The notes below the pieces were generated by a model that had not been told where the DNA came from, made no database searches, and saw nothing but the letters and a program-made list of their open reading frames with translations. This document shows, in pieces, positions 24,770 through 32,688 of a stretch of DNA of 45,121 nucleotides. The stretch lies in NCBI GenBank assembly GCA_017428725.1, contig JAFRQH010000027.1, positions 1 to 45,121 on the forward strand, given 5' to 3'. Within the stretch, counting starts at the first letter, position 1. Each line of letters begins with the position of its first letter. The translations under genes and the position numbers were made by a program. This stretch comes from Bacteroidales bacterium (lineage in GTDB: Bacteria > Bacteroidota > Bacteroidia > Bacteroidales > UBA932).

Positions 24770-25680
24770 AGATCGGTACTTGGTTGATGAAAGGGCTGCT
24801 CCGGCTGCTGGGGCTGCTCCCGTTGCGCGTCCACTACGCGCTCGGGCGCTTCGTGGCATGGCTGGCGGAGAGCGTACTGCATTACCGCCGCGACGTGGTG
24901 GTCCACAACCTGACCAAGTGCTTCCCCGACCGCAACGTCTGGGACCTCAAGCCCATCCGCAAGGAGTTCTACCGCCATTTCGGGGACATTGTCGCCGAGA
25001 CCGTCTGGTTCGGCGGCTGCCGCACGCCGGAGCGCCTGCACCGCCAGCGGCTCGTGGAGATCGCGAATCCCGAGCTCCTCTCCCACCTGTACGAAGTGGC
25101 GCCCAGCGTGATGATCCTGGACTCCCACTACGGCAACTGGGAGCTCACCGGCGGCATCATCTCCTACAATTATGCCGACACGCCCTTCCCCTTCACCGAG
25201 AAAGAAGTCTGTGCGGTCTACCTCAGGCAGTCCAGCCCGATGTGGGACGCGATCCTGCGGGACAACCGCTGCGCTCCGCTGGAGGACTCGGAGCATTACC
25301 CGGGCTACGTCGAGTCCCGGGACCTCATCCGCCACGCCTACACGCACCGCGACGAGAAGCTGGTCTACATCGTCAACATCGACCAGCGGCCCTATTTCGC
25401 CTCGCCCGGCAACATCGAGGTGGACTTCATGGGACAGCGCATCCAGACGATGGCGGGCGCGGCCGCGATGGCCCGCAAGCTGGGCCTGGCGGTCGTGTTC
25501 CAGTCGATGCTCCCCGACCGCCAGGGACACTATGTGTGGCGCTACACGACGATCTGCGAGGACGCCTCGCAGATGAGCGTCCAGGATATCATGCAACAAT
25601 TCTACACGCTGTTGGAGCAGGACGTCCGGGAGCAACCCGGGTACTACCTCTGGAGCCACCAGCGCTTTGCCAGGATGTAA
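24763..25680 (+). CDS. Lysophospholipid/lipid A acyltransferase (LpxL/HtrB family)
   Basis: A 305-aa membrane-associated acyltransferase that adds a secondary acyl chain to lipid A or a related lipid. The N-terminus has an amphipathic hydrophobic segment (LLRLLGLLPLRVHYALGRFVAWLAESVL). The catalytic HX4E motif is His122-Y-G-N-W-Glu127 in LDSHYGNWELTGG, and NIDQRPYF and VDFMGQRIQTMAGAAAMARKLG follow as in the family. The length agrees with LpxL/LpxM proteins. The chosen start is the ATG beside the promoter; a second Met at residue 9 is possible. Confidence 0.9.
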   Translation: MQKIGTWLMKGLLRLLGLLPLRVHYALGRFVAWLAESVLHYRRDVVVHNLTKCFPDRNVWDLKPIRKEFYRHFGDIVAETVWFGGCRTPERLHRQRLVEIANPELLSHLYEVAPSVMILDSHYGNWELTGGIISYNYADTPFPFTEKEVCAVYLRQSSPMWDAILRDNRCAPLEDSEHYPGYVESRDLIRHAYTHRDEKLVYIVNIDQRPYFASPGNIEVDFMGQRIQTMAGAAAMARKLGLAVVFQSMLPDRQGHYVWRYTTICEDASQMSVQDIMQQFYTLLEQDVREQPGYYLWSHQRFARM

Positions 25681-25699
25681 CACTAAAAATTCATAGATT

Positions 25700-27154
25700 A
25701 TGACCATCAAAGATCTTCAGCCAGCAGTCGTCTGGAACAATTTCTACGGACTCACCCAGTGCCCGCGTCCCTCCAAGCACGAGGAGATCGTGCGTGCGCA
25801 CCTGCTCAAATGGGCCAAGGAGCACGACATCGAGGCCTTCGCCGACGAGGGAGGCAACGTGATCATGCGCGTGCCCGCGACACCCGGATTCGAGAACCGC
25901 AAGGGCGTGGTCCTGCAGGGCCACATGGATATGGTGCCGCAGAAGACGGCGGACACCGTCCACGATTTCCTCAAGGACCCGATCAAGACCGTCATCGACG
26001 GCGAGTGGGTCAAGGCCCAGGGCACGACGCTCGGTGCCGACAACGGGATGGGCGTCGCCCTCGCGATGGCCGTCGCCGAGGACAAGAGCGTCAAGCACGG
26101 CCCCTTCGAGGTGCTCGTCACCTACGACGAGGAGACGGGCATGTCCGGTGCGGACGCCCTCAAGCCGGGCGTGCTCAAGGGCGACATCCTGCTCAACCTC
26201 GACTCCGAGGACGAGAGGGAGCTCTGCATCGGCTGCGCCGGCGGCCTGGACGCCGTGGCGGACTTCAAGTATAAGACTTTCCCCGTGCCGCGTGCCCACG
26301 TCGGGTACAAGATCGAGGTCAAGGGCCTGTCCGGCGGCCACTCCGGCATGGACATCTCCCTTTACCGGGCCAATGCCAACAAGGTGATGGTCCGCGCCCT
26401 GATCCCGCTGATCGAGCGCTATGGCGCCAAGGTGGCGGCCTTCAACGGCGGCAGCCTGCGCAACGCGATCCCCTTCGAGGCGGACGCCGTCGTGGCCATC
26501 CCCAAGGAGAACGCTGTCAAGGCCATCCGCTACATCACCCAGATCTTCAAGATCGCCAAGGAGCGCTACCTGCAGAGCGACCCGGGCATGGAGTGCATCG
26601 TGACCAGGGTCAACAAGCCCGTCCGCTTCATCGAGAGCAAGGTGATGCTGAACGCCTGCAAGGCCATCGCCGCCTGCCCGTCCAACGTGATCCGGATGAG
26701 CCAGACGATGGCCGGCCTCACCGAGACGTCCATCAACCTCGCCGTGGTGCGCTGCCAGCGCGGCCACATCCGGGTGGCTTCCCTGCTCCGCAGCGCCCTC
26801 AACACCTCCAAGAACGATCTTGCCCTGCGCGTGCGCTACATCTTCGAGTTCGCCGGCGCCAAGATCAAGTTCTTCGGCGGCTACCCGGGCTGGACGCCCA
26901 AACCGGACACGCCGATCAACAAGCTGATCAACGACCTGCACGTCAAGATGTTCGGCGAGCCGATGAACGTCCTCGCCACCCACGGCGGCCTGGAGTGCGC
27001 CCTGCTCGGCGCCAAGTATCCCAACTGGGAGATGGTGTCCATCGGTCCGACCATCCTGTATCCTCACTCCCCGGATGAGCGCTGCCACATCCCGTCCGTC
27101 CAGCGGACCTGGGACCTGCTGAAGGCCATCCTGGAGAACATCCCCGAGAAGTAG
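25700..27154 (+). CDS. pepD: Aminoacyl-histidine dipeptidase (cytosol non-specific dipeptidase)
   Basis: A 484-aa M20C zinc peptidase that cleaves dipeptides such as carnosine-like Xaa-His. Metal and catalytic motifs in order: LQGHMDMVPQK, LGADNGMGVALA, VTYDEETGMSGA, NLDSEDERELCIGCAGG and the C-terminal THGGLECALLG. The dimerisation (lid) domain with GLSGGHSGMDI lies in the middle. The length matches Bacteroidetes PepD. It leads a tight run with the zeta-like gene (3 nt later), tldD and tldE. Confidence 0.95.
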   Translation: MTIKDLQPAVVWNNFYGLTQCPRPSKHEEIVRAHLLKWAKEHDIEAFADEGGNVIMRVPATPGFENRKGVVLQGHMDMVPQKTADTVHDFLKDPIKTVIDGEWVKAQGTTLGADNGMGVALAMAVAEDKSVKHGPFEVLVTYDEETGMSGADALKPGVLKGDILLNLDSEDERELCIGCAGGLDAVADFKYKTFPVPRAHVGYKIEVKGLSGGHSGMDISLYRANANKVMVRALIPLIERYGAKVAAFNGGSLRNAIPFEADAVVAIPKENAVKAIRYITQIFKIAKERYLQSDPGMECIVTRVNKPVRFIESKVMLNACKAIAACPSNVIRMSQTMAGLTETSINLAVVRCQRGHIRVASLLRSALNTSKNDLALRVRYIFEFAGAKIKFFGGYPGWTPKPDTPINKLINDLHVKMFGEPMNVLATHGGLECALLGAKYPNWEMVSIGPTILYPHSPDERCHIPSVQRTWDLLKAILENIPEK

Positions 27155-27157
27155 GAT

Positions 27158-27742
27158 TTGCCCAAGCTCTACATCATATCGGGCTGCAACGGATCCGGCA
27201 AGACCACGGCGTCATACACCCTCTTGCCGGATTTGTTGAATTGTCGGGAGTTCGTCAATTCGGACGAGTTCGCCAAGAGTCTCTCACCCTTCGACCCGGG
27301 CGCTGCTTCCGTCACGGCCAGCCGGTATATGTTGATGAAGATCAACTACCTGCTGGACAAGCGTGCGGATTTCGCCGTGGAGACGACGCTCGCGACGCGT
27401 TCGCTGCTCAAGATCGTCCAGCAAGCTCAGGGACTCGGCTACGAGGCCACACTCCTGTACTTATGGCTCAATTCGCCCGAGCTCGCCATCCAGCGGGTGC
27501 GCGAGCGGGTGCGGACGGGCGGGCACAACATTCCCGAGGCGGTGGTGCGGCGCCGCTATGTGATGGGGCTTCAGTATTTTTTCGAGGCTTATCTCCCGGT
27601 CATCGACCGGTGGATCCTGGCGGACAATTCCAAGCCGCCGTTCGCCATCGTTGCCGAGGGGTCGAAACAAGTCAGTTACATCAAGGACAGCGAGAAATAT
27701 CGCTTGATCTGGAACATTGCGCATCCTGATGATGAATTGTGA
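27158..27742 (+). CDS. Zeta-toxin-like P-loop kinase
   Basis: A 194-aa P-loop NTPase of the zeta-toxin/COG4185 type. Walker A is GCNGSGKTT (residues 9-17), then NSDEF, the substrate-loop motif FAVETTLATRS, and the arginine-rich RVRERVRTGGHNIPEAVVRRRY. Family members phosphorylate UDP-sugars or other small substrates. It starts with TTG at 27158, only 3 nt after the pepD stop, and overlaps tldD at its end. No epsilon-like antitoxin gene is adjacent and the gene sits in a peptidase operon, so a house-keeping kinase is as likely as a toxin. The start codon is chosen because MPKLYIISG begins the first beta strand. Confidence 0.82.
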   Translation: MPKLYIISGCNGSGKTTASYTLLPDLLNCREFVNSDEFAKSLSPFDPGAASVTASRYMLMKINYLLDKRADFAVETTLATRSLLKIVQQAQGLGYEATLLYLWLNSPELAIQRVRERVRTGGHNIPEAVVRRRYVMGLQYFFEAYLPVIDRWILADNSKPPFAIVAEGSKQVSYIKDSEKYRLIWNIAHPDDEL

Positions 27743-29252
27743 GCATTTCGGTGTGACTCGCGAACAGTTGCTGGCGCTCGTGGCCGAGGGGCTGCGGGAG
27801 GGTGGCGACTGGTGCGACCTGTATTTCGAGGACACTTCCTACCACGATCTGCTGCTGCGTGACGGCGTGGTCGGGTCGGGGGGCTACCACGTGGATTTCG
27901 GGTGCGGGATCCGGGTGCTCAAGGGCGAGAAGACGGGCTACGCCTACGCGGAGTCTACGGACTTCGCATCGCTGAAACAAGCTGCCAGGGCTGCCGGAGC
28001 GATTTCCTCGGCAGCCGGCAGCGCCGCTTCGTTGCGCGGCAGCTCGGGTCCGAAAACGTCCGGCGTTGCCGGACCCCTCCCACAGCCTTCGGCTGCGGGC
28101 CCCTCCCTCTTACGGAGCCGAGGGTGGCTACGGTTTTCAGACCCGACTGCCGACTCCACTCCGCCGGTGCTGCCGAACTACTATCCGGAGCGGATGGCGT
28201 GGGAGGAGGCGGAGGTCAGCCGGTTCGTGCCGTTCCTGCAGCGGATCGAGGCGGGGATCCGGACGCGCGACAGCCGGGTGCTGAAGGTGGTCGCGATCTT
28301 GTCGTACTCGGTCAGCGACGTGCTGATGTTCAATTCGCTCGGCGAGCTGACCTCGGACCACCGGCCCCTGGGGAGCCTGTCGGTGCAGGTCATCTTCCGG
28401 CAGGGGGACCGCACGGAGAACAACACCGTCTCGCGGAGCCTGCGGATGGGGGCCGAGATGATCAACGACCAGGTCCTGGAGGACCTTGTCAGCCGTGCTG
28501 TCGAGGGGATGGACGCCCGGTTCGAGGCGCGGCGGCCCAAGGGCGGGCAGATGCCCGTGGTGATGGGCGCCGGGGCTTCCGGCATCCTGCTCCACGAGGC
28601 GATGGGCCACGCCTTCGAGGCGGATTTCAACCGCAAGGGCCAGTCCATCTTCAGCGACAAGATGGGCCGGCGGATCTGTCGTCCGGGGATCAACATCCTG
28701 GACGACGGCACGCTCCCGGCGAGCCGCGGGGCGATCAATGTCGACGACGAGGGGGTGCCGGGCCAGAAGACCTACATGGTCACGGACGGTGTGCTGACCT
28801 CGTACCTGCACGACCGGATCAGCGCGGGGTTCTACGGTGTGGCGCCCACCGGCAACGGGCGCCGGGAGTCGTTCCGCTACAATCCCATCCCGCGGATGCG
28901 GGCGACCTATATGGAGAGCGGCCCGGACGGGACGCGCGAGGACCTGATCGCGTCCGTCAAGCGGGGCATCTATGTGGACCAGTTCGCCAACGGGCAGGTC
29001 AAGATCGGCGAGGGGGATTTCACTTTCTTCGTCAAGAGCGGTTTCCTCATCGAGAACGGCCGGCTGACGATGCCGGTCAAGGACATCAACATCATCGGCA
29101 ACGGTCCGCAGGCCCTGGCGGACATCCAGGCGGTCGCGGGCGATCTCAAGGTGGACGAGGGGACGTGGACCTGCGGCAAGGAGCAGAGCGCGGCTGTCTC
29201 GTGTGGCATTCCTTCTGTCTTGATCGGGAATTTAACGGTGGGAGGTGAGTAA
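27732..29252 (+). CDS. tldD: TldD metalloprotease subunit with an inserted repeat
   Basis: The 506-aa catalytic subunit of the TldD-TldE zinc peptidase, which cleaves unfolded or modified peptides in the cytoplasm. The zinc motif is HEAMGH (His288, Glu289, His292) in GILLHEAMGHAFEADF, and the C-terminal region around TCGKEQS is typical. Residues about 98-145 (nt 28024-28164) are an insert absent from usual family members, lying in the linker between AARAAGAIS and LPNYYPERMAW. The protein is thus about 30-45 residues longer than usual. The start at 27732 overlaps the zeta-like gene by 11 nt; 27729 also encodes Met. The insert has a relative in tldE. Confidence 0.9.
   Translation: MNCEHFGVTREQLLALVAEGLREGGDWCDLYFEDTSYHDLLLRDGVVGSGGYHVDFGCGIRVLKGEKTGYAYAESTDFASLKQAARAAGAISSAAGSAASLRGSSGPKTSGVAGPLPQPSAAGPSLLRSRGWLRFSDPTADSTPPVLPNYYPERMAWEEAEVSRFVPFLQRIEAGIRTRDSRVLKVVAILSYSVSDVLMFNSLGELTSDHRPLGSLSVQVIFRQGDRTENNTVSRSLRMGAEMINDQVLEDLVSRAVEGMDARFEARRPKGGQMPVVMGAGASGILLHEAMGHAFEADFNRKGQSIFSDKMGRRICRPGINILDDGTLPASRGAINVDDEGVPGQKTYMVTDGVLTSYLHDRISAGFYGVAPTGNGRRESFRYNPIPRMRATYMESGPDGTREDLIASVKRGIYVDQFANGQVKIGEGDFTFFVKSGFLIENGRLTMPVKDINIIGNGPQALADIQAVAGDLKVDEGTWTCGKEQSAAVSCGIPSVLIGNLTVGGE
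28024..28164 (+). repeat. In-frame structured repeat, copy A, inside tldD
   Basis: 141 bp (47 codons). Outer stem: CGGCAG (28037-28042) with CTGCCG (28147-28152), then TCGGGTC (28044-28050) with GACCCGA (28140-28146), then GAAAAC (28052-28057) with GTTTTC (28133-28138). Inside are three hairpins: GTCCGGC/GCCGGAC (28058-28074), CCCaCAGCC/GGCTGcGGG (28079-28099) and CCCTC/GAGGG (28105-28124, loop TTACGGAGCC). The same architecture, in the same codon phase, occurs in copy B in tldE with different bases in the outer stem and the second hairpin. Confidence 0.9.
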
Positions 29253-29253
29253 G

Positions 29254-30753
29254 ATGATCACTGACAATGAGTTGAATTTTGTCCGGGAGGCGCTGGAATT
29301 GGCGCGGCGCGCTGGTGCGCAGCATGCGCGCGCGACGCTCTCCAAGAGCGAGGAGGACCTGGTGGCCACGCTGGACGGCGAGGTGGACCGGGTGACGCAC
29401 TGTGCTGACCGTTCTTTGAGCCTGGCGCTTTTCGTGGACGGGCGTTTCGGCAGTTATTCGACCAACAAGCTGGAGCGTGCGGCGCTCGAGGGTTTCATCG
29501 GGCGGGCCGTGGCGGCGACGCGTCTGCTCGCGGTGGATCCTTGCCGGACCTTGCCGGATCCGGCGCGCTGCTGCAGCGACGCCCTGACCGGCGACGAGCT
29601 CGGTCTCGTCGACCCTGCCCGCGACGACCTCTCTCCCGCGGATCGGCAACAAATAGCTTTAGCAGCGTCTGTCTTCTCCGCTTCGTTGCGCGGCAGCCAG
29701 CCTCCTGAAACGTCCGGCTGCGCCGGACCCCACCGCTGCGCTTCGCTTGCGGTCCCCCCTCTTACGATGCCGAGGGTGGCACGGTTTCCGGAGGCTGCTG
29801 CCGACTCCACTCCGCAGGAGAAGACCGAGGCGACTTCCCCCGACGTTCCGCCGGAGCGCGATTATCAGATTATCTCGGAGGAGGGAGAGTATTCGGACAG
29901 CATCTACGAGACGGTGGTGATGGACACGAACGGGGTGTGCTGCCGCCACAGCGAGACTTCGTTCGACTATGGGGTGGAGATCACCGTCGAGAGCGACGGG
30001 GAGAAGTACAGCGGGTATTGGTGGGACGCCGCCTCGCACCGGGACGGGCTGGATGCAGCCGCCTGCGGGCGGCAGGCGCTCGGGCGCGCCGTGGGCCAGA
30101 TCGGCTCCGAGCCTGCGCCGGGCGGCCGCTACACCGCCGTGATCGACGCCGAGATGGCCTCCAAGCTGGTCTCTCCCCTGCTCCGTGCCCTGAGCGGCTA
30201 CTCCATCCAGCAGAACAATTCTTTCCTGATGGACAGCCTCGGACAGCAGCGCTTCCCCGAAGGGCTGACCATCCTGGACGTTCCGCGGATCCCCGGACAG
30301 ACCTGCTCCAAGTACTTCGACTCCGAGGGCGTCGCCACCTGCGAGGCCCCCATCGTGGAGCGGGGCGTGGTCCGTCAGTACTTCATCAACACCTACATGG
30401 CCAACAAGATGCAGATGGCGCCCACCATCGAGGACGCCACGCGCCCGAAGGTCCTCCCCTGGCCCGTCGCCGGGCTGGACCGCGCCGCCATCCTGGCGCG
30501 CTGCGGCAGCGGCATCCTGGTCACCGATTTCAACGGAGGCAACAGCAACCCCGTGACCGGGGACTTCTCCTACGGGATCGAGGGCTACCTCTTCGAGGAC
30601 GGCCGTATCACGCGCCCGGTCAGCGGGATGCTGATGACCGGCAACTTCCTGACGCTGTGGTCGCGCCTGCTCGCCGCGGGCGACGACGCGCGCCCCTGCC
30701 AGACCAAACTGATCCCTACCCTCGCGTTCGCCGAGGTGGACTTCAGCGGATAA
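29254..30753 (+). CDS. tldE: TldE/PmbA partner subunit with an inserted repeat
   Basis: The 499-aa non-catalytic partner of TldD (PmbA family); it lacks the HExxxH motif, as expected. Typical segments are VVMDTNGVCCRHSETSFDYGVEI, YTAVIDAEMASKLVSPLL, NNSFLMDSLGQQRFPEGLTI and GNSNPVTGDFSYGIEGYLFEDGRI. Residues about 142-188 (nt 29678-29815) form an insert related in DNA sequence to that in tldD, making the protein about 50 residues longer than common PmbA proteins. The ATG at 29254 is preceded by GGAGGTG at 29240-29247, a rare strong ribosome-binding site in this window, and lies one base after the tldD stop; GTG at 29245 is less likely. Confidence 0.9.
   Translation: MITDNELNFVREALELARRAGAQHARATLSKSEEDLVATLDGEVDRVTHCADRSLSLALFVDGRFGSYSTNKLERAALEGFIGRAVAATRLLAVDPCRTLPDPARCCSDALTGDELGLVDPARDDLSPADRQQIALAASVFSASLRGSQPPETSGCAGPHRCASLAVPPLTMPRVARFPEAAADSTPQEKTEATSPDVPPERDYQIISEEGEYSDSIYETVVMDTNGVCCRHSETSFDYGVEITVESDGEKYSGYWWDAASHRDGLDAAACGRQALGRAVGQIGSEPAPGGRYTAVIDAEMASKLVSPLLRALSGYSIQQNNSFLMDSLGQQRFPEGLTILDVPRIPGQTCSKYFDSEGVATCEAPIVERGVVRQYFINTYMANKMQMAPTIEDATRPKVLPWPVAGLDRAAILARCGSGILVTDFNGGNSNPVTGDFSYGIEGYLFEDGRITRPVSGMLMTGNFLTLWSRLLAAGDDARPCQTKLIPTLAFAEVDFSG
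29678..29815 (+). repeat. In-frame structured repeat, copy B, inside tldE
   Basis: 138 bp (46 codons). Outer stem: CGGCAGC (29691-29697) with GCTGCCG (29797-29803), then AGCCTCC (29699-29705) with GGAGGCT (29790-29796), then GAAAC (29707-29711) with GTTTC (29784-29788). Three hairpins follow inside: GTCCGGC/GCCGGAC (29712-29728), ACCGCtGCG/CGCttGCGGT (29732-29753) and CCCTC/GAGGG (29757-29776, loop TTACGATGCC). Both ends share near-identical words with copy A (CCGCTTCGTTGCGCGG at the left, TGCCGACTCCACTCCGC at the right). Confidence 0.9.
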
Positions 30754-30779
30754 GAATCCAATAATCAACAGATAACGAA

Positions 30780-31442
30780 ATGAAAGTAGAGAACAACAAA
30801 GTCGTGGCGGTGAGCTACGCACTGGAAGTCGAAGGCAAGATTGCGGACCAGTCCGCGCCCGGACGCCCCCTGGAATACATCCACGGCACCGGCATGCTGC
30901 TGCCCAAGTTCGAGGCAGCCCTCGCGGGCAAGGAGCCCGGAGACGGCTTCGACTTCGTCCTCAGCCCCGAAGAGGGCTACGGCAAATACGACCCCAGCTA
31001 CAAGATCGACCTCCCCAAGACGGCGTTCGCCATCGACGGCAAGGTTCGCGAGGACCTGCTGGTCGTCGGACGCACCATCCCGATGCTCAACCAGGCCGGG
31101 CAGGTGGTCCAGGGCACCGTGGCCGAAGTCACGGAGATGGCCGTCACGATGGACTTCAACCATCCGATGGCCGGCAAGACCCTGCATTTCACCGGCAAGG
31201 TGGAGAGCGTGCGCGGCGCCACGGACAAGGAGCTGACCGAGGGCCTGCACGGCGAGTACCTCCCGCCCGAGGAGCACGAATGCTGCCACGGTAAGGGCAA
31301 TTGCCACAAAGACGGCGACGGCGAGTGCTGCGGCAAGGGTGAAGGCCACCACGGTGACGGCGAGTGCTGCGGCAAGGGCGAAGGCCACCACGGCGACGGC
31401 GAGTGCTGCGGCAAGGGCGAAGGCCACTGCCACAAAGACTAA
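30780..31442 (+). CDS. slyD: SlyD-type FKBP peptidyl-prolyl isomerase with Cys/His repeat tail
   Basis: A 220-aa cytoplasmic prolyl isomerase and metallochaperone. The FKBP half-sites LEYIHGTGMLLPKFEAALAG and SPEEGYGKYDP flank an insert-in-flap domain, and FNHPMAGKTLHFTGKVESVR closes the FKBP fold at about residue 145. The tail from residue 165 is rich in Cys, His, Gly and Lys and contains three tandem copies of GDGECCGKGEGHH (the last ending HC), followed by HKD. SlyD tails bind nickel and zinc in known homologues. The exact repeat structure is unusual. It starts 26 nt after tldE and is followed 4 nt later by the next gene. Confidence 0.92.
   Translation: MKVENNKVVAVSYALEVEGKIADQSAPGRPLEYIHGTGMLLPKFEAALAGKEPGDGFDFVLSPEEGYGKYDPSYKIDLPKTAFAIDGKVREDLLVVGRTIPMLNQAGQVVQGTVAEVTEMAVTMDFNHPMAGKTLHFTGKVESVRGATDKELTEGLHGEYLPPEEHECCHGKGNCHKDGDGECCGKGEGHHGDGECCGKGEGHHGDGECCGKGEGHCHKD
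31314..31430 (+). repeat. Three tandem 39-bp repeats coding the SlyD metal-binding tail
   Basis: Three 39-bp units (31314-31352, 31353-31391, 31392-31430), each encoding 13 residues with a CC pair and a final His/Cys pair. The units differ from each other at one to four bases, so the array looks recently amplified and may vary in copy number between strains. Confidence 0.93.
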
Positions 31443-31446
31443 TCCG

Positions 31447-32682
31447 ATGCGCCGGCCCGTCCTCTACACGCTGACCTCCGGGCTGCACGCCGGGATGATT
31501 CCCGATGCGCGGCAGGAGCCGTTCATCCGGGAGATCGAAGCCGCCCTGGGCGTGCCCTTCGACTGCCGGGGCGCCGACTTCAGCGGCTACGGACAGGAGG
31601 ATGCGCCGGAATTGATCTACGTGCGCACCGGCGGCACGGAAGGCTTGTTCCTGGAGCAGCTTGGAGCCAACAGCTTCAACCACAAGATCTTGCTACTCAC
31701 CAGCGGCCTGAGCAACTCGCTCGCGGCCTCGATGGAGATCCTCTCCTGGCTGCGCCAACGGGGCATCGACGGGGAGATCCTCCACGGCAGCACCGACGGC
31801 ATCGCCGACCGCATCCGGACCCTACTCACATCCGGACAGAGCGCGGCAGCGGCCGGTCCGCAGCCGGACAGCTGGATTGAGCCCTGTTCCTTCGGCCCCA
31901 TCCTCGCGGGCAAGCGCTTCGGGGTGATCGGGCAGCCCTCGGACTGGCTGATCTCCAGCGGGGTGGACTACGCGGCCGTCCGGGAGGCCCTGGGCGCGGA
32001 GCTGGTCGACATCCCCATCCGCGAGTTGGTGGAAGAGGCCGCCCGGGGCGGCGGCGAACCGCCGTTCGCACTCCAGGCCCTCAATGCGCCACGCTACGGC
32101 CGCAAGCTCGACGCGGACGACTGGCAGGGCGCGCTGGCCATCTACGGCGCCCTGAAGCGCCTGGCCGGCCGCTACCGGCTGGACGGACTGACCCTGCGCT
32201 GCTTCGACCTGCTGACGGCCCTGCACAACACCGGTTGCCTGGGGCTCGCCATCCTCAATGCCGAAGGGATCACCGCCACCTGCGAGGGGGACATCCCCGC
32301 GATGCTCTCGATGGCCGCCGCCCGGGAGCGCACGGGCCAGGCCTCCTTCCAGGTCAACCTGTCCCGGATCCAGGGCGACCGCCTGCTCTTCGCGCACTGC
32401 ACCGTGCCGCTCAGCATCGTCCGCGGCTACTGCTACGACACCCATTTCGAATCCGGCATCGGCGTGGCCGTCCACGGCGAGCTCCCGGAGGGGCCGGTGA
32501 CGCTCTTCAAGCTGTCCCCGGACTGCCGGCGGATGTTCCGGCAGGAGGCCCGCCTGGTGGCCAACTCCTACGGCGACAAGCTCTGCCGCACGCAGGTGGT
32601 CGTGGAAGCCCCCGGCGCGGCGGGCTATTTCCTGCGCACCCCCATCGGCAACCACCACATCATCGTCCCCGGAAAACTGTAA
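31447..32682 (+). CDS. L-fucose isomerase-like protein (COG2407-type)
   Basis: A 411-aa protein resembling the fucose/arabinose isomerase fold. The C-terminal part holds the best signature: TLRCFDLL, TGCLGLAILNAEGITATCEGDIPAMLSMAAA and LLFAHCTVPLS, where Glu and His residues serve metal binding in this family. The N-terminal half is more divergent. It could be an aldose-ketose isomerase or an uncharacterised relative. It begins 4 nt after slyD and is followed 6 nt later by a glycosyltransferase gene, which gives no direct hint of a sugar pathway. The fucosidase operon 7 kb downstream is separate. Confidence 0.7.
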   Translation: MRRPVLYTLTSGLHAGMIPDARQEPFIREIEAALGVPFDCRGADFSGYGQEDAPELIYVRTGGTEGLFLEQLGANSFNHKILLLTSGLSNSLAASMEILSWLRQRGIDGEILHGSTDGIADRIRTLLTSGQSAAAAGPQPDSWIEPCSFGPILAGKRFGVIGQPSDWLISSGVDYAAVREALGAELVDIPIRELVEEAARGGGEPPFALQALNAPRYGRKLDADDWQGALAIYGALKRLAGRYRLDGLTLRCFDLLTALHNTGCLGLAILNAEGITATCEGDIPAMLSMAAARERTGQASFQVNLSRIQGDRLLFAHCTVPLSIVRGYCYDTHFESGIGVAVHGELPEGPVTLFKLSPDCRRMFRQEARLVANSYGDKLCRTQVVVEAPGAAGYFLRTPIGNHHIIVPGKL

Positions 32683-32688
32683 GCGCCT

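Noticed and set aside
28024..28164. Insert in tldD and tldE as a simple paralogous region of two related proteins
   Set aside because: TldD and TldE differ in sequence around the inserts and the inserts lie at different residue positions, while the inserts match at DNA level and share folding.
27158..30753. Toxin-antitoxin module or microcin-processing cluster around the zeta-like gene and tldDE
   Set aside because: No antitoxin, precursor peptide, exporter or modifying enzyme is adjacent. TldDE is common as a stand-alone peptidase.
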